64,000 bases of DNA, taken from assembly GCA_021733925.1 (NCBI GenBank), contig JAIPJY010000005.1, positions 142,078 to 206,077 on the forward strand, given 5' to 3'. Shown here piece by piece: positions 34,513-43,961 of this stretch; position 1 is the stretch's first letter; each line of letters begins with the position of its first letter. This DNA comes from Prosthecobacter sp. Lineage in GTDB: Bacteria; Verrucomicrobiota; Verrucomicrobiia; Verrucomicrobiales; Verrucomicrobiaceae. Both the position numbers and the translations under genes were made by a program. The notes beneath the pieces are model-generated. The model was not told where the DNA came from. It ran no database searches and saw only the letters and a program-made list of their open reading frames with translations.

Positions 34513-35832
34513 TCACTGCTGAAAAAACCGCCGCACAGAACTGACTGCGCGATCCACCTTCTGCTCAAACACGCTCTTCGGCGGTGCGGCAGGCGTGCGT
34601 CGGCGGGTGGGGGATGCAACGGGAGTGGAGCGTTTCTTGGTCGTTGAAGTTTTGGGTTTAGCGGTGGTGGTGGCTTTGGAAGAAGCGTCGCTCTTGGCCT
34701 CGGCAACAACCGTTTTCTTGGTCGAGGTCTCGGATGGTGTCTCGGTCGTGACGGCCACGGCTTTGCGCACTTCCTCCTTCGCTGCGGGTGATTCTTTGAC
34801 TGCTGGGGACTCCTTGGATGCAGGCGTTTCTTTCGTCAGAGATGTCACCTTCGGTGTGGGTGGTTCTTTAAGGGCTGCCGTTTCCTTGGCTGAGTCTGTT
34901 GCTTTGGACTTCGCCACCACCTTCGGTGCAGGTGATTCTTTGAGCACAGCCGTTTCCTTCGGTGTCGTTGTTTCCTTGGACACTGTTGTCTCTTTCAGCA
35001 TGGGCGCTGGCGCAGGTGATGGAGGCGGTGTCACCGCCACGATCTCCGGCCTCTCAGGCTCCACGGGCAGCAGTCCCGGAGTCGGCCCATACCCATAAAA
35101 ATGCTTGGTGCTGTCCGCCTTGGGCAGGCTGAAGTCGAACACGCTGACGCCGCTGCGGCGCTCGCCCTGAAAGCCGCGGCCGTCGCTGGAGCCAAAGACG
35201 ACTCGTTTGCCGCTTTTCTTGAGCTTGCCGAGGTAGATCATGACGTGGGTCACCGGCAGCTTGCGGGTGGTCTCGAGGGAATTGGTCCAGAACAGCAGAT
35301 CGCCGGGTTTGAGGTTGGCGAATTCCTCGCTGTCAAAGCTGGTGGCGGTGGGGGTGAGGTATAGATGGCTTTTCTTGTCCACCCACTTGCACATCTCGTC
35401 CGACTGACGCGGCACGTCCTTCAGCCCCTGAAAATGCAGCACATGATAAATGGTTCCAGAGCAGTCCATGCCGCCCTTGCTGGGCTCATGCGACCCGTAG
35501 AGGTAGCCGAGATCCAGACGCGTGAGCGCCATGGAGCTTTGCACCAGGCTTTGGATCTGCTTCGGGTACTTGTCGAAATCACGGATGTCTTCCACGCTGA
35601 TCGTCGAAACCGCCGCCGGCGTCATGACCGGGGTGGTTGGATCTTCGTTCACAGGTTCGGCAGGCGTGGTCTTTTTGGCCGAGGTTTCGGACTTGGCTGA
35701 AGCTGACTTTTTGGCGGACGTTTCGGACGCGGACGACTTTTTCCCCTTGGTCGAAGTCGTGGCCGCAAGCAGCGGAGGGCCGGTGCCTGCTGCCACAAGC
35801 ATGACCAGCAGGAGGTGGAGTGAAGTGTGCAT
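34513..35832 (-). CDS. NlpC/P60-type peptidoglycan hydrolase with Lys/Thr/Ser/Glu repeat tails
   Basis: 439 residues with a signal peptide (MHTSLHLLLVMLVAAGTGP). After a Lys/Ser/Thr-rich linker, the NlpC/P60 domain (about 85-255) has the catalytic Cys in GGMDCSGTIYHVLH and His in VTHVMIYLG. The last 170 residues are low-complexity repeats of the form KETxxxKESPAPK, ending in a short basic helix. It would cleave peptide cross-links in the cell wall; the disordered tail may tether it or bind charged wall polymers. Transcribed alone, away from the following DMT gene region. Confidence 0.85.
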   Translation of the reverse strand: MHTSLHLLLVMLVAAGTGPPLLAATTSTKGKKSSASETSAKKSASAKSETSAKKTTPAEPVNEDPTTPVMTPAAVSTISVEDIRDFDKYPKQIQSLVQSSMALTRLDLGYLYGSHEPSKGGMDCSGTIYHVLHFQGLKDVPRQSDEMCKWVDKKSHLYLTPTATSFDSEEFANLKPGDLLFWTNSLETTRKLPVTHVMIYLGKLKKSGKRVVFGSSDGRGFQGERRSGVSVFDFSLPKADSTKHFYGYGPTPGLLPVEPERPEIVAVTPPPSPAPAPMLKETTVSKETTTPKETAVLKESPAPKVVAKSKATDSAKETAALKEPPTPKVTSLTKETPASKESPAVKESPAAKEEVRKAVAVTTETPSETSTKKTVVAEAKSDASSKATTTAKPKTSTTKKRSTPVASPTRRRTPAAPPKSVFEQKVDRAVSSVRRFFQQ

Positions 35833-36000
35833 GAATTTCGGGGGCTGAGAGTTGATGATGTTTTCTTAGACGCCCGGGGAGCACAATCTGATCAAATCAA
35901 TTCGCGGAGCACCTACTGCATACGTGCGAACAGCTCAGGAAAGTTGCCTTGTTGCTGTGCAAAAAGAGATTCTTGTTCCGCAGGAACCAGCCCCTCTGGG

Positions 36001-36906
36001 CTACGGAGTCTGCATGCGCGAGATCACCGCGCAGACCACCCCCGCCATCAGCAGCAGCGCGGCGGCGATGCGGATGCCATAGGCCTTGCCAGATTCGTGG
36101 CGTTCGCGGTTGCCCAGCAGCGGCCCGAGCAGCGCCACGACGGCCAGGCTCCACATGCCACGCGTGGCGTACACGACGTTCACGCCCACGGCGTCATTGA
36201 AGTAAGCAAGGGAAAGCCCCAGCGTGATCGACTGCGCGGCGATCAAAACGCTGCCGCCCAGCGACCACTGCGTGGCGCGGTTCCACGGAATCGGCGGGCG
36301 GTTGGGCAGCAGCGTCATCGAGAGGAGTGACAGCACGCCAGTGGTGCCGGCAAGGATGGCGAGAAACGTCTTCGGCCCGAATGAAGGCGCCCATTTTTGC
36401 AGAAACACATCGGCAAATGCATACAGCGCCGCGCTGATCAGCGCCATGACCACCGGACCCGCGAGCCGCGCACCTTTCGGGGTTTTGAAATCCGTGGCGC
36501 TCATCATGAAAATGCCGCCCGTCGTGATGATGGCGGCCACCCACATCAGCGGCTTCATGCTGTCCGCAATGATCAAACTCGCCCCGAGCGCGACAAACAC
36601 GACCTTGGACCCCAGCACCGGGGTCACGAGCGACACATCCCCACGCTGCATCGCGATGAAGGTGAACCAGCCGCCGATGAAAAACACCGCGCCCAGTCCC
36701 ACGGGGACGTACCATTCCTGCCAGCTGACAGGCTGTGTTTCAAAGAAGGCGAGCGGCAGAAACGCCAGCGTGCTGGTCCAGTTGTTGACGTGAAAGCAGG
36801 CCATCGGATGCGCCCCTTCCACGAGCGCCTTTTTCAAAAGCAGCGAGGCAATGGCGTAGCCGATGGCGGCGACGAGCGGGAAAAGCAGGTACCAGGGCAG
36901 ATTCAT
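36001..36906 (-). CDS. EamA/DMT-family transporter
   Basis: 301 residues, about ten membrane helices in two EamA halves (MNLPWYLLFPLVAAIGYAI; GGIFMMSATDF at the middle boundary; LGGSVLIAAQSITLGLSLAYF). The start at 36906 is chosen because its ATGA overlap with the AEC gene stop is typical of coupled genes. It is an inner-membrane metabolite exporter/importer of unknown substrate. Confidence 0.83.
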   Translation of the reverse strand: MNLPWYLLFPLVAAIGYAIASLLLKKALVEGAHPMACFHVNNWTSTLAFLPLAFFETQPVSWQEWYVPVGLGAVFFIGGWFTFIAMQRGDVSLVTPVLGSKVVFVALGASLIIADSMKPLMWVAAIITTGGIFMMSATDFKTPKGARLAGPVVMALISAALYAFADVFLQKWAPSFGPKTFLAILAGTTGVLSLLSMTLLPNRPPIPWNRATQWSLGGSVLIAAQSITLGLSLAYFNDAVGVNVVYATRGMWSLAVVALLGPLLGNRERHESGKAYGIRIAAALLLMAGVVCAVISRMQTP

Positions 36907-37850
36907 ACGCCCACCAGCTTCAGCCCCCACGCGATGACGAGCGGTGTGGAGATGCAGCTCACCACCGTCGTGGCGATCACCACTTGCACGGCCGTGGTCG
37001 CATGACCCCCGTAAAGGCGGGCGATCATGATGTTAAACACAGCGGAGGGCATCGCAGCCTGCACCACAATCACGCGCTTCAATTCCAGGCTGATCGGCAG
37101 ATGGTAGGCCGCCAGCAAAAAGGCGACGGGGATGATGCCAAGGCGTAAAATAGGACTGACGATGGCCACCTTCCACTGCATGGCCCCCTGCCCCCAGAGA
37201 TCCGCGATGGAAGCACCGATGAGCAGCACCGCCAGCGGCACCGCGCAGGCGCCGAGCATGGTGAAGGTGTTGTGCGCCACCTGCGGCACCTGGGCATGCA
37301 GTCCGGTGAAATTCAGCAGCAGCGAGATCAAAATGGTGATCACCGGTGCATTCAGCGCCAGCCGCCACGGTGCCTTGTCCAGCCCCGTCAGCAGCCCCAC
37401 CCCGGCCGTCCAGCAGGCCAGCTCCACCCCGAGCGTGAAGGTGAAGAGCACCCCCAGCGTGCCCTTGTCTGGAAACAACGCCGTGACGATGGGGATGGCC
37501 ACGAAGCCGTAATTTTGCAGCCCGCAGGCCACGCTGAAGGTGCGGCGGCCCTCGCCTTTCTTCAGCCCGATCAGCGGTGCCACGAAATACGTGAGCGCGA
37601 TGCCAAGCGCGACGAGCCCATAGCCCAGACCGGCGGCAATCAGCACCGGGGGCAGACTCATCACCGCTGGATTTCCCACCACGCGCTCGATGATCAGCGC
37701 CGGCGTGAGCATCATCACCGAAAGCTTCATCAGACTGGTGTCCGCCTCGGGCTTCAGCAACCCTGTCCGCCGAGCCAGCGCTCCGGCACCCATCGTGAGA
37801 TAGACCGGCACGGCCACGGAGAGAATGCGGAGGTAGTCGAGGTTGTCCAT
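36903..37850 (-). CDS. AEC (auxin efflux carrier) family transporter
   Basis: 315 residues from MDNLDYLRILSVAVPVYLTMGAGALARR; an in-frame extension upstream is unlikely since it lacks hydrophobic content. Ten helices with the family-typical LGYGLVALGIALTYFVAPLIG and a split helix in SVACGLQNYGFVAIPIVTALF. Such carriers move malate, bile acids or similar anions. It is coupled to the DMT gene by a 4-nt overlap. Confidence 0.85.
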   Translation of the reverse strand: MDNLDYLRILSVAVPVYLTMGAGALARRTGLLKPEADTSLMKLSVMMLTPALIIERVVGNPAVMSLPPVLIAAGLGYGLVALGIALTYFVAPLIGLKKGEGRRTFSVACGLQNYGFVAIPIVTALFPDKGTLGVLFTFTLGVELACWTAGVGLLTGLDKAPWRLALNAPVITILISLLLNFTGLHAQVPQVAHNTFTMLGACAVPLAVLLIGASIADLWGQGAMQWKVAIVSPILRLGIIPVAFLLAAYHLPISLELKRVIVVQAAMPSAVFNIMIARLYGGHATTAVQVVIATTVVSCISTPLVIAWGLKLVGV

Positions 37851-37940
37851 GGGCGGGGGCTTCCAGCTAGGCGGTGAAGCGAGTTTCTGCAAGTACCTCG
37901 GGGCAGGGAGTGCCCATGGCACACAAACGTATCTATATTT

Positions 37941-38546
37941 TTATCCCCTCTTCCACACCACCCACAGCTCCGGCGGGGATGCAGCGCGGTTGATCGGCCG
38001 CAGGTGCTGCACCTCATAGCGACGGGATTCCAGCGCCGCCGCCCAGACCGCAATGCTGCGCCCCTCTTCCGCACCACCCTCATGCCCCGGATACACAGCG
38101 ATGGTGAGCAGTCCGCCGGGCCTCAATAGTTCCAGCGCCACCTGCACGGCGGCCATCGTTGTTTCCGTATGGGTGATCAGCGTCTTGTCCGTGCCCGGCA
38201 GGTAGCCGAGATTAAACATGATCGCACTGATCTTTCCGTGCAGCTCCGCCGGCACGTGCTCGCGCATGGTTTCATGGCCGGAGTGGATCAAGGTTGTCAT
38301 CTCCGCCGGCACCCGCTTCGCCGTCTCCACCAAGGCCGTCGCCTGCACATCAAAGGCAAACACATGCCCGCCGGGACTCACACACTGCGTCAGAAACAGG
38401 GTGTCATGCCCGTTGCCCATCGTCGCATCCACCGCGACATCGCCCGGCCGCAGCCGGTCCTTCAGCATCAGCTGCGCCCACAGCACGGACGAGGGCAGGC
38501 CGCCATTGGGGCTGGCAAGAAGGGGTTTGGGTGGGAGCGTTGTCAT
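37941..38546 (-). CDS. Class I SAM methyltransferase, MnmM/YtqB-like
   Basis: 201 residues from MTTLPPKPLLASPNGG. The SAM-binding motif DATMGNGHDTLFL (about 38-50) and FDVQATAL are followed by MFNLGYLPGTDKTLIT and LLTIAVYPGHEGGAEE, a set specific to the YtqB/MnmM group, which methylates the wobble uridine side chain (nm5 to mnm5) in tRNA. The assignment is from these motifs only. It is likely transcribed with, or just ahead of, the AEC/DMT pair (90 bp apart). Confidence 0.75.
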   Translation of the reverse strand: MTTLPPKPLLASPNGGLPSSVLWAQLMLKDRLRPGDVAVDATMGNGHDTLFLTQCVSPGGHVFAFDVQATALVETAKRVPAEMTTLIHSGHETMREHVPAELHGKISAIMFNLGYLPGTDKTLITHTETTMAAVQVALELLRPGGLLTIAVYPGHEGGAEEGRSIAVWAAALESRRYEVQHLRPINRAASPPELWVVWKRG

Positions 38547-38756
38547 GGGGTAGCCGCATCCATTGGAGCAGGAAGCGGGGCTTTGCATCTGACGAAAAAC
38601 GCGAGAGCGTTTTGGAGTGCTCCATTCCTCCCGAATAACACTCCCGGCTATTCTGAGTACGTAGTTCGGGCTTTCTTGTCCTTCGTAGCCTTGGCGAAGA
38701 AGGAAGCCCGTTCCGGAAGCCCCACATCACCCCAGATCTGAAATCAGCCAGCGCAT

Positions 38757-38789
38757 GTTTTGTAGTACCGGCTTTAGCCGGAATCTGGA
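38757..38789. repeat. Intergenic repeat R1, copy 1
   Basis: TTTTGTAGTACCGGCTTTAG then CCGGAATCTGGA; CCGGCTTTAGCCGG is a hairpin. A second copy with compensating stem changes (CCGCCTTTAGGCGG) is at 42616-42647, which suggests the stem is kept. Confidence 0.65.
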
Positions 38790-38819
38790 AACTTAGTTCG
38801 CGCATACGACACCCAAGCA

Positions 38820-38878
38820 AACTCCCGACAGTTACCTTGCGTTCCACAATCAAGCCAGCTTGAGTTAAGGTGCTCTGG
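38820..38878. repeat. Intergenic repeat R2, copy 1
   Basis: Begins ACTCCCGA and contains GCGTTCCACAATCAAGCC, AGCTTGAGTT and GCTCTGG. Related copies at 42501-42569 and 42667-42735. Confidence 0.6.
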
Positions 38879-39012
38879 AGCTTTTCGAGTGGCCGTGGGC
38901 ATGCAAAAAATGCCGAAGGTCCGGCACACCTTAAAACGCATAGCGCACGCCGTCGCTGCCGTTCCATGATCAGTGGACTTGCCGCCCGAGTTGGCGGATG
39001 AAAGCGGCACAC

Positions 39013-40482
39013 ATGTCTGCGCCTGCCCCCATCGCTCCCGGCTCATCTGGCTGGAACTTCGACCACTCCTACGCGCGCCTGCCCGCGATGCTCCATGAGC
39101 ATCTGGAACCCACCCCGGTGAAGGAGCCGCGCATGGTGGTGTTCAATCACGCCCTGGCACAGTCTTTAGGATTGGATGCCGCAGCTCTGGAAAACCAGCC
39201 GGCCATCTTTGCCGGCAACCAACTGCCCGACGGTTCTTCACCCCTCGCCCAAGCCTACGCCGGTCATCAATACGGCCATTTCACCGGCCTGGGCGACGGC
39301 CGCGCGATCCTGCTAGGGGAACAACTGACACCCACGGGAGAACGCTACGATGTGCAGCTCAAAGGCTCGGGCCCCACCCCCTTCTCACGTCGCGGGGACG
39401 GCCGCGCGGCACTGGGGCCGATGCTGCGCGAATACATCATCAGCGAGGCCATGTTCGCCCTCGGCATTCCCACCACCCGCAGCCTTGCGGTGGTGACGAC
39501 CGGCGAAAAAGTCTTCCGCCAAGAGTCGCTGCCGGGAGCCGTGCTCACCCGCATCGCCGCCAGCCACATCCGCGTCGGCACGTTTGAATGGGCGGCAGCG
39601 CACGGGGATCGCGTCGCGCTGCAAGCCCTCGCCGATTACACCTTGCGGCGGCATTACCCCGAACTCGCCTCAGCGGAGGCCCCCCACCTCGCGCTGCTCG
39701 AAGCGGTGATGGAGCGCCAGGCCCGGCTCATCGCCCAATGGCAGTGCGTCGGCTTCATTCACGGCGTCATGAACACCGACAACGTGGCGCTCAGCGGCGA
39801 GACCATCGACTATGGCCCCTGTGCCTTCATGGATGCCTTTGATCCGGCCACCGTGTTCAGTTCCATCGACCGCCAGGGCCGCTACGCCTACGGCAACCAG
39901 CCACAGATCGCCCAGTGGAATCTCGCCCGTTTGGCAGAGGCCCTGCTGCCGCTGCTGCACGCCGATGAAAAGCAAGCCGTGCAGATCGCCAATACGGCCA
40001 TTGAGAGTTTCAAGACGACCTTTGAAAGGCACTGGCTCTCCGGCATGCAGGCCAAGCTGGGACTCTTCACCGAGGAAGCCGATGACCGCGCCTTGGTCGA
40101 AAGCCTGCTGGTCTGGATGCAGGAGCAGAAGGCCGATTTCACCAACGCTTTCCGCAGCCTGAGCAATGATGGTAAAACAATGTTATACGACGACCCTGCC
40201 TTCACGACTTGGCACGCTCAGTGGCAGGCCCGTTTGAAGCGGCAGCCGCAGTCGGCGGACGAAGTACAGCAGCGCATGCGCGCACACAGTCCGGCCGTGA
40301 TTCCGCGCAATCACAAGGTGGAAGAGGCCCTCTCGGCCGCCGTGGAGCGCGGCGATCTGAGCGTCATGCAGCGCCTGCTGGAGGTGCTGGCAAAGCCCTA
40401 TGACGCCAGCGAGGTCCAGCCTGACTACAGTGCCCCATCAGGGCTTGCTCCCGGTGCGTATCAGACGTTTTGCGGGACGTGA
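39013..40482 (+). CDS. selO: Protein adenylyltransferase SelO (YdiU family)
   Basis: About 489 residues from the ATG at 39013 ([20 protein letters not shown]); an ATG 15 bp earlier is equally possible. The pseudokinase core is plain: [64 protein letters not shown] and [11 protein letters not shown]. SelO transfers AMP from ATP to Ser/Thr/Tyr of target proteins and is linked to redox stress. The protein ends YQTFCGT, with Cys where some homologues have selenocysteine. It stands alone, convergent with a small lipoprotein gene. Confidence 0.94.
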   Translation: MSAPAPIAPGSSGWNFDHSYARLPAMLHEHLEPTPVKEPRMVVFNHALAQSLGLDAAALENQPAIFAGNQLPDGSSPLAQAYAGHQYGHFTGLGDGRAILLGEQLTPTGERYDVQLKGSGPTPFSRRGDGRAALGPMLREYIISEAMFALGIPTTRSLAVVTTGEKVFRQESLPGAVLTRIAASHIRVGTFEWAAAHGDRVALQALADYTLRRHYPELASAEAPHLALLEAVMERQARLIAQWQCVGFIHGVMNTDNVALSGETIDYGPCAFMDAFDPATVFSSIDRQGRYAYGNQPQIAQWNLARLAEALLPLLHADEKQAVQIANTAIESFKTTFERHWLSGMQAKLGLFTEEADDRALVESLLVWMQEQKADFTNAFRSLSNDGKTMLYDDPAFTTWHAQWQARLKRQPQSADEVQQRMRAHSPAVIPRNHKVEEALSAAVERGDLSVMQRLLEVLAKPYDASEVQPDYSAPSGLAPGAYQTFCGT

Positions 40483-40563
40483 TGCAGCGCGACCGTTCGC
40501 CAGGCAAAGTTGGCCCAGTTGCTGTGCACCTGGGCTCCTGGAGACGTCCTGGCGATGGCCGCT

Positions 40564-40782
40564 TTAAAAGCCGCCAAAGTTGCCGCCAAAGCCCCCGCCA
40601 TTGCCGCCACCACGATACCCTCCGACGGTGCCTCTATTATGATGATAGCCGCCGTGATAGGAAGAACTGCGGTGATAGGAAGAACCGCGGTGAGACCTGC
40701 CGTAGCCATAGGGTGCGATGCAGGAGCTTAGTGAACTAATCGTGAGGATTGCCGCGAAGAGAACGAGGAGTTTTGTTTTCAT
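40564..40782 (-). CDS. Small Gly/His/Tyr-rich lipoprotein (paralogue 1)
   Basis: 72 residues from MKTKLLVLFAAILTISSLSSC, a lipoprotein signal with Cys 21. The mature part (IAPYGYGRSHRGSSY then GG/N repeats) is low-complexity, rich in Gly, Ser, His and Tyr. Two similar genes are at 40955 and 45424. No function is known; such sequences may bind metals or form a surface coat. Confidence 0.7.
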   Translation of the reverse strand: MKTKLLVLFAAILTISSLSSCIAPYGYGRSHRGSSYHRSSSYHGGYHHNRGTVGGYRGGGNGGGFGGNFGGF

Positions 40783-40879
40783 AATTTTCAATGGTTTTGA
40801 CGCAGCCACTTCGAGTCTGTTCAAGCCATCGGTCCTCCATCCGTTTCTAGCGTAGCGTGGAAAGACCGACGCGGGTCAG

Positions 40880-40917
40880 CATAACAAACAACAAACAGCG
40901 CCCAGAGAAGGGCGCTG
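40880..40917 (-). terminator. Terminator of the second small lipoprotein gene
   Basis: CAGCGCCC (40896-40903) pairs with GGGCGCTG (40910-40917) around AGAGAA. Read on the minus strand, the stem is followed by a T-rich run (TTTGTTGTTTGTT). It lies 38 bp after the stop at 40955. Confidence 0.7.
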
Positions 40918-40954
40918 CGAGTTGAAGTTTCAGCACTGGCTTTGGTGGGGCGTC

Positions 40955-41242
40955 TTAGCGGTGATGGCCACCATGGAAGCCGCCGATGTGAGTGAAGCCA
41001 GCGCCGTGGTAACCACCAAAGCCCGGACGATAGCCGCCAGTGTGGCCGTAGTAGGGCGCACGATAGCTGTGGCCATAGGCATGGCCGGGCCGTCTGTAGT
41101 AGTTGTTGTAAACGCCGTACCCGCCGTACGGGCGGTAGTAGGAGCTGTTGTAGCCATACCCGTAGCCGTAGGGAGCATAGCAGGAGCTCAACGAGGTCAG
41201 TGTGATGACCGCCGTGAAAAGGAGGATGAGTTTTGTTTTCAT
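40955..41242 (-). CDS. Small Tyr/Gly/His-rich lipoprotein (paralogue 2)
   Basis: 95 residues, MKTKLILLFTAVITLTSLSSC signal with Cys 21, then a mature part of Tyr-Gly and His-Gly repeats (YAPYGYGYGYNSSYY; ends GGFHGGHHR). The signal is nearly identical to those of the genes at 40564 and 45424, while the mature part has diverged. The start is preferred over an upstream in-frame ATG because it gives the paralogous signal. Confidence 0.75.
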   Translation of the reverse strand: MKTKLILLFTAVITLTSLSSCYAPYGYGYGYNSSYYRPYGGYGVYNNYYRRPGHAYGHSYRAPYYGHTGGYRPGFGGYHGAGFTHIGGFHGGHHR

Positions 41243-41373
41243 AATCACTGAGGGGTTCATTAAATTGGACGCTGCTCTCCCGGAGCTATTCAAAGAAATG
41301 CGTCGCCGCAGAGGCCCTGACATTGGGATTCCTGCTTCCCATCCGGTGCCGCCCATGCCAGCATCCCTACTCC

Positions 41374-42468
41374 ATGAAGCACCTCCTTAGCCTCGCGCTC
41401 GTTTTTGCCTGCACCTGCGCCGCCTTCGGTCAGAAAAGCGCGCCAGTCATTTCGCCGGACATCCAGGACGAACACAGCGTCACCTTCCGCCTGCATGCGC
41501 CCAAATCTCAAAGCGTGGCCCTGCGCCGCCAGTGGGACAAACAACCCGCCGAGCTGACCCAGGACACCGAGGGCCTCTGGAGCCTCACCGTGCCAAACGT
41601 CCCCGCCGGCGTGTGGGAGTACAGCTTCGTCGTCGATGGCCTCACCATGATCGACCCCGCCAATCCGGCACTCAAGCCCCAGCGCAACCCCAGCGCCAGC
41701 ATCCTGCACATTCCCGGCACTCCGCCCAGCTCATGGGACTTTCAGGACGTGCCGCACGGCACCGTGCACCAGCACACCTACCTCTCCAAGGCGCTCAGCA
41801 AGCCGCGCAGCGCCTGGGTTTATACGCCCCCCGGTTATGAATCCGGCACACAGAAAAAATACCCCCTCTTCGTCCTCCAGCACGGCTCCGGCGACCGCCA
41901 CGAAACCTGGGTCGTCCATGGCAAAGCCAGCTGGATTCTCGACAACCTCATCGCCGCTGGCAAAGCCCAACCGATGATCATCCTCATGATCGACGGTCAC
42001 CCCCTCGGACAAATCCCCCGCGACATGGCGGACCGCCGCGCCCTCTCACTCACCGCCTTCAAAAACGAACTCTTCCAGGATGCCATCCCGCTCGTCGAAA
42101 CCCATTACCGCGTCTCACCGGATCGCACTCAGCGTGCCATTGCCGGGCTCAGCATGGGCGGCTGGCAGGCCCTCAGCATCGGCATGACAAACCTCGACCG
42201 CTTCGCCTGGATCGGCTCCTTCAGCGGTGCCGTCGATGAAAACGAAATCAAACCCGCGCTCGATGACGCCACCGGCACCAACGCCAAGCTCAAACTCCTC
42301 TGGATCGCCTGCGGAGAAAAAGACTTCCTCCTCGAACGCAACCACCAGCTCATCGAAAAACTCAAAGCCAGCGGCGTGAACCACGAATGGCACGAAACCC
42401 CCGGCGACCACTCCTGGCCCGTCTGGCGCACCTACCTCACCGACTTCGCGCCAAAGCTGTTTCGTTAA
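41374..42468 (+). CDS. Secreted esterase with N-terminal carbohydrate-binding-like (E-set) domain
   Basis: 364 residues from MKHLLSLALVFACTCAAFGQ (signal peptide). An E-set/CBM48-like domain (about 30-105; VTFRLHAPKSQSVALR, VWEYSFVVDGLTMIDP) precedes an alpha/beta-hydrolase of the feruloyl/enterochelin esterase type. The catalytic Ser is in AGLSMGGWQA and the His in PGDHSWPVW. It would release acyl groups from plant or algal polysaccharide. Transcribed alone and divergent from a small lipoprotein gene. Confidence 0.87.
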   Translation: MKHLLSLALVFACTCAAFGQKSAPVISPDIQDEHSVTFRLHAPKSQSVALRRQWDKQPAELTQDTEGLWSLTVPNVPAGVWEYSFVVDGLTMIDPANPALKPQRNPSASILHIPGTPPSSWDFQDVPHGTVHQHTYLSKALSKPRSAWVYTPPGYESGTQKKYPLFVLQHGSGDRHETWVVHGKASWILDNLIAAGKAQPMIILMIDGHPLGQIPRDMADRRALSLTAFKNELFQDAIPLVETHYRVSPDRTQRAIAGLSMGGWQALSIGMTNLDRFAWIGSFSGAVDENEIKPALDDATGTNAKLKLLWIACGEKDFLLERNHQLIEKLKASGVNHEWHETPGDHSWPVWRTYLTDFAPKLFR

Positions 42469-42500
42469 AGAGCCACTGAACCAATCTCTGCGGCGTTCCA

Positions 42501-42569
42501 AACTCCCGAATAACTTCCACTGTGATCCTCTGTTCCACAATCAAGTCGCCTTGATTCATTGGCTCTGCG
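42501..42569. repeat. Intergenic repeat R2, copy 2
   Basis: AACTCCCGAATAACTTCCAC, then CTGTTCCACAATCAAG and CCTTGATTC to GGCTCTGCG. It shares the TTCCACAATCAAG core with 38841-38855 and most of the layout with 42667-42735. Confidence 0.65.
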
Positions 42570-42615
42570 AAATCTGCCCTCTACTTCGCACCACGACATC
42601 GCAAACCCAGCTCAC

Positions 42616-42647
42616 GTTTTGTAGTCCCGCCTTTAGGCGGTTCTGGA
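42616..42647. repeat. Intergenic repeat R1, copy 2
   Basis: GTTTTGTAGTCCCGCCTTTA then GGCGGTTCTGGA; CCGCCTTTAGGCGG is the hairpin. Related to 38757-38789. Confidence 0.65.
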
Positions 42648-42666
42648 CGAACGTCCACAGAGTCCC

Positions 42667-42735
42667 TCCTCCGAATTACTTTCGCCGTGACACTCCGTTC
42701 CACAATCCGGCCGTCTTGAGTTCATTTGCTCTGCG
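42667..42735. repeat. Intergenic repeat R2, copy 3
   Basis: TCCTCCGAATTACTTTCGCC then CTCCGTTCCACAATCCGG, GTCTTGAGTTCATTTGCTCTGCG split over this stretch. It ends 26 bp before the monooxygenase gene. Confidence 0.65.
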
Positions 42736-42761
42736 GTGTAAATCAGTGTTTTCCTAAAGTC

Positions 42762-43961
42762 ATGCCGCCCCCCTTGCGCATCGCCATCGTCGGCTCCGGC
42801 ACCGCCGGACCCGCTGCCGCGATCTTCCTCGCCCGGGCAGGCCATGCCGTCACGCTCTTCGAGCGCGCCCCGCAGAAGCTGCCCGTGGGCGCAGGCTTCA
42901 TGTTGCAACCCACCGGCATGGCCGTGCTGCACCAGCTCGGCCTCGCGGAACTCCTGCTTCCCCACATCGCCACCATTTCAAAACTCTACTGCCGCACCAA
43001 GTCCGGCCGCGTGCTGCTGCACCTGCCCTATGAAGAACTCGGCAGCGGCCTCTTCGGTGCCGGCACCCATCGCGCCACGCTGCTCGATCTCCTGCTCGAC
43101 GCCGCCCGGCACGCAGGCTCAGAAATCCTCTGGAACACCCACATCGCCAAGCTCACCCGCGATGCCACGCAGCGCCCCTCTCTGCACGATGCCACTGGCA
43201 CCACCCACGGCCCCTACGATCTCCTCCTCATCTGCGACGGCGCAAACTCCACCCTGCGGGATCAAAGCGGCGTGCCCGCACGCGTCAGCCGTTATCCCTG
43301 GGGCGCGCTCTGGTTCATCGGCCAGCGCACCCCCGAGTTTGATCCCCATGTCCTCTGGCAATCCGTCGGCTCCACCCGCGAACTCACCGGCTTTCTCCCC
43401 ACCGGCACCCAGGACGATCTCCTCAGCCTGTTCTGGAGCATCCACCTCGATCACATCGACCGCTGGCGCCAAACCCCGCTCGAACAATGGAAGCGCGACA
43501 TCCTCGCCCTCGCTCCTCAGGCCGAAAGCTTCCTCGCCCAAATCGACTCCCACTCCCAAGTCGCCACCGCCGCCTACCACGACGTCCGCATGCACCACTG
43601 GCACGGCGACCGCGTCGCCATCCTCGGCGATGCCGCCCATGCCCTCAGCCCCCAGCTCGGCCAAGGCGTGAACCTCGCCCTCATGGACGCCGCCGTCCTC
43701 GCCCAATCTCTAGCCACCCAGCCCGAGTTGCCCGCCTCCCTCTCCCACTACTCACGCACCCGCCGCAGCCACCTCCGCTTCTACCAGTTCGCCACCCGCT
43801 GGACCACCCCCTTCTTCCAGTCCGACCTCCTCCCCCTCGGCTGGCTGCGCGACCTCGTCTTCCCCATTATCCAACGCATCCCACCCCTCCGCCGCCAGAT
43901 GACCGCGACCATGGCCGGCGGCAAGACCGGACCGTTTTCGAGTCTCAAAGCGACACACTAA
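42762..43961 (+). CDS. FAD-dependent monooxygenase (aromatic hydroxylase family)
   Basis: 399 residues from MPPPLRIAIVGSGTAGPAAAI, the Rossmann GxGxxG for FAD. The second FAD motif, GDAAHALSPQLGQGVNLALMDA (about 290-311), is family-typical, and DLLLICDGANSTLRD is the DG motif that binds both FAD and NAD(P)H. Enzymes of this group hydroxylate aromatic or quinone compounds. The substrate is not inferable. It begins just after intergenic repeats and stands alone. Confidence 0.86.
   Translation: MPPPLRIAIVGSGTAGPAAAIFLARAGHAVTLFERAPQKLPVGAGFMLQPTGMAVLHQLGLAELLLPHIATISKLYCRTKSGRVLLHLPYEELGSGLFGAGTHRATLLDLLLDAARHAGSEILWNTHIAKLTRDATQRPSLHDATGTTHGPYDLLLICDGANSTLRDQSGVPARVSRYPWGALWFIGQRTPEFDPHVLWQSVGSTRELTGFLPTGTQDDLLSLFWSIHLDHIDRWRQTPLEQWKRDILALAPQAESFLAQIDSHSQVATAAYHDVRMHHWHGDRVAILGDAAHALSPQLGQGVNLALMDAAVLAQSLATQPELPASLSHYSRTRRSHLRFYQFATRWTTPFFQSDLLPLGWLRDLVFPIIQRIPPLRRQMTATMAGGKTGPFSSLKATH

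Larger units (their letters stand above)
38547..39012. other. 466-bp intergenic region with dispersed repeats
   Basis: No gene recognised. It contains a 15-base word (AGCGTTTTGGAGTGC, 38606-38620) found inverted at 53935-53949, a hairpin repeat at 38757-38789, and one copy of a CGTTCCACAATCAAG repeat (38820-38878), both also found in 42501-42735. These are degenerate intergenic repeats; the selO promoter should also be here but I cannot single it out. Confidence 0.65.
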
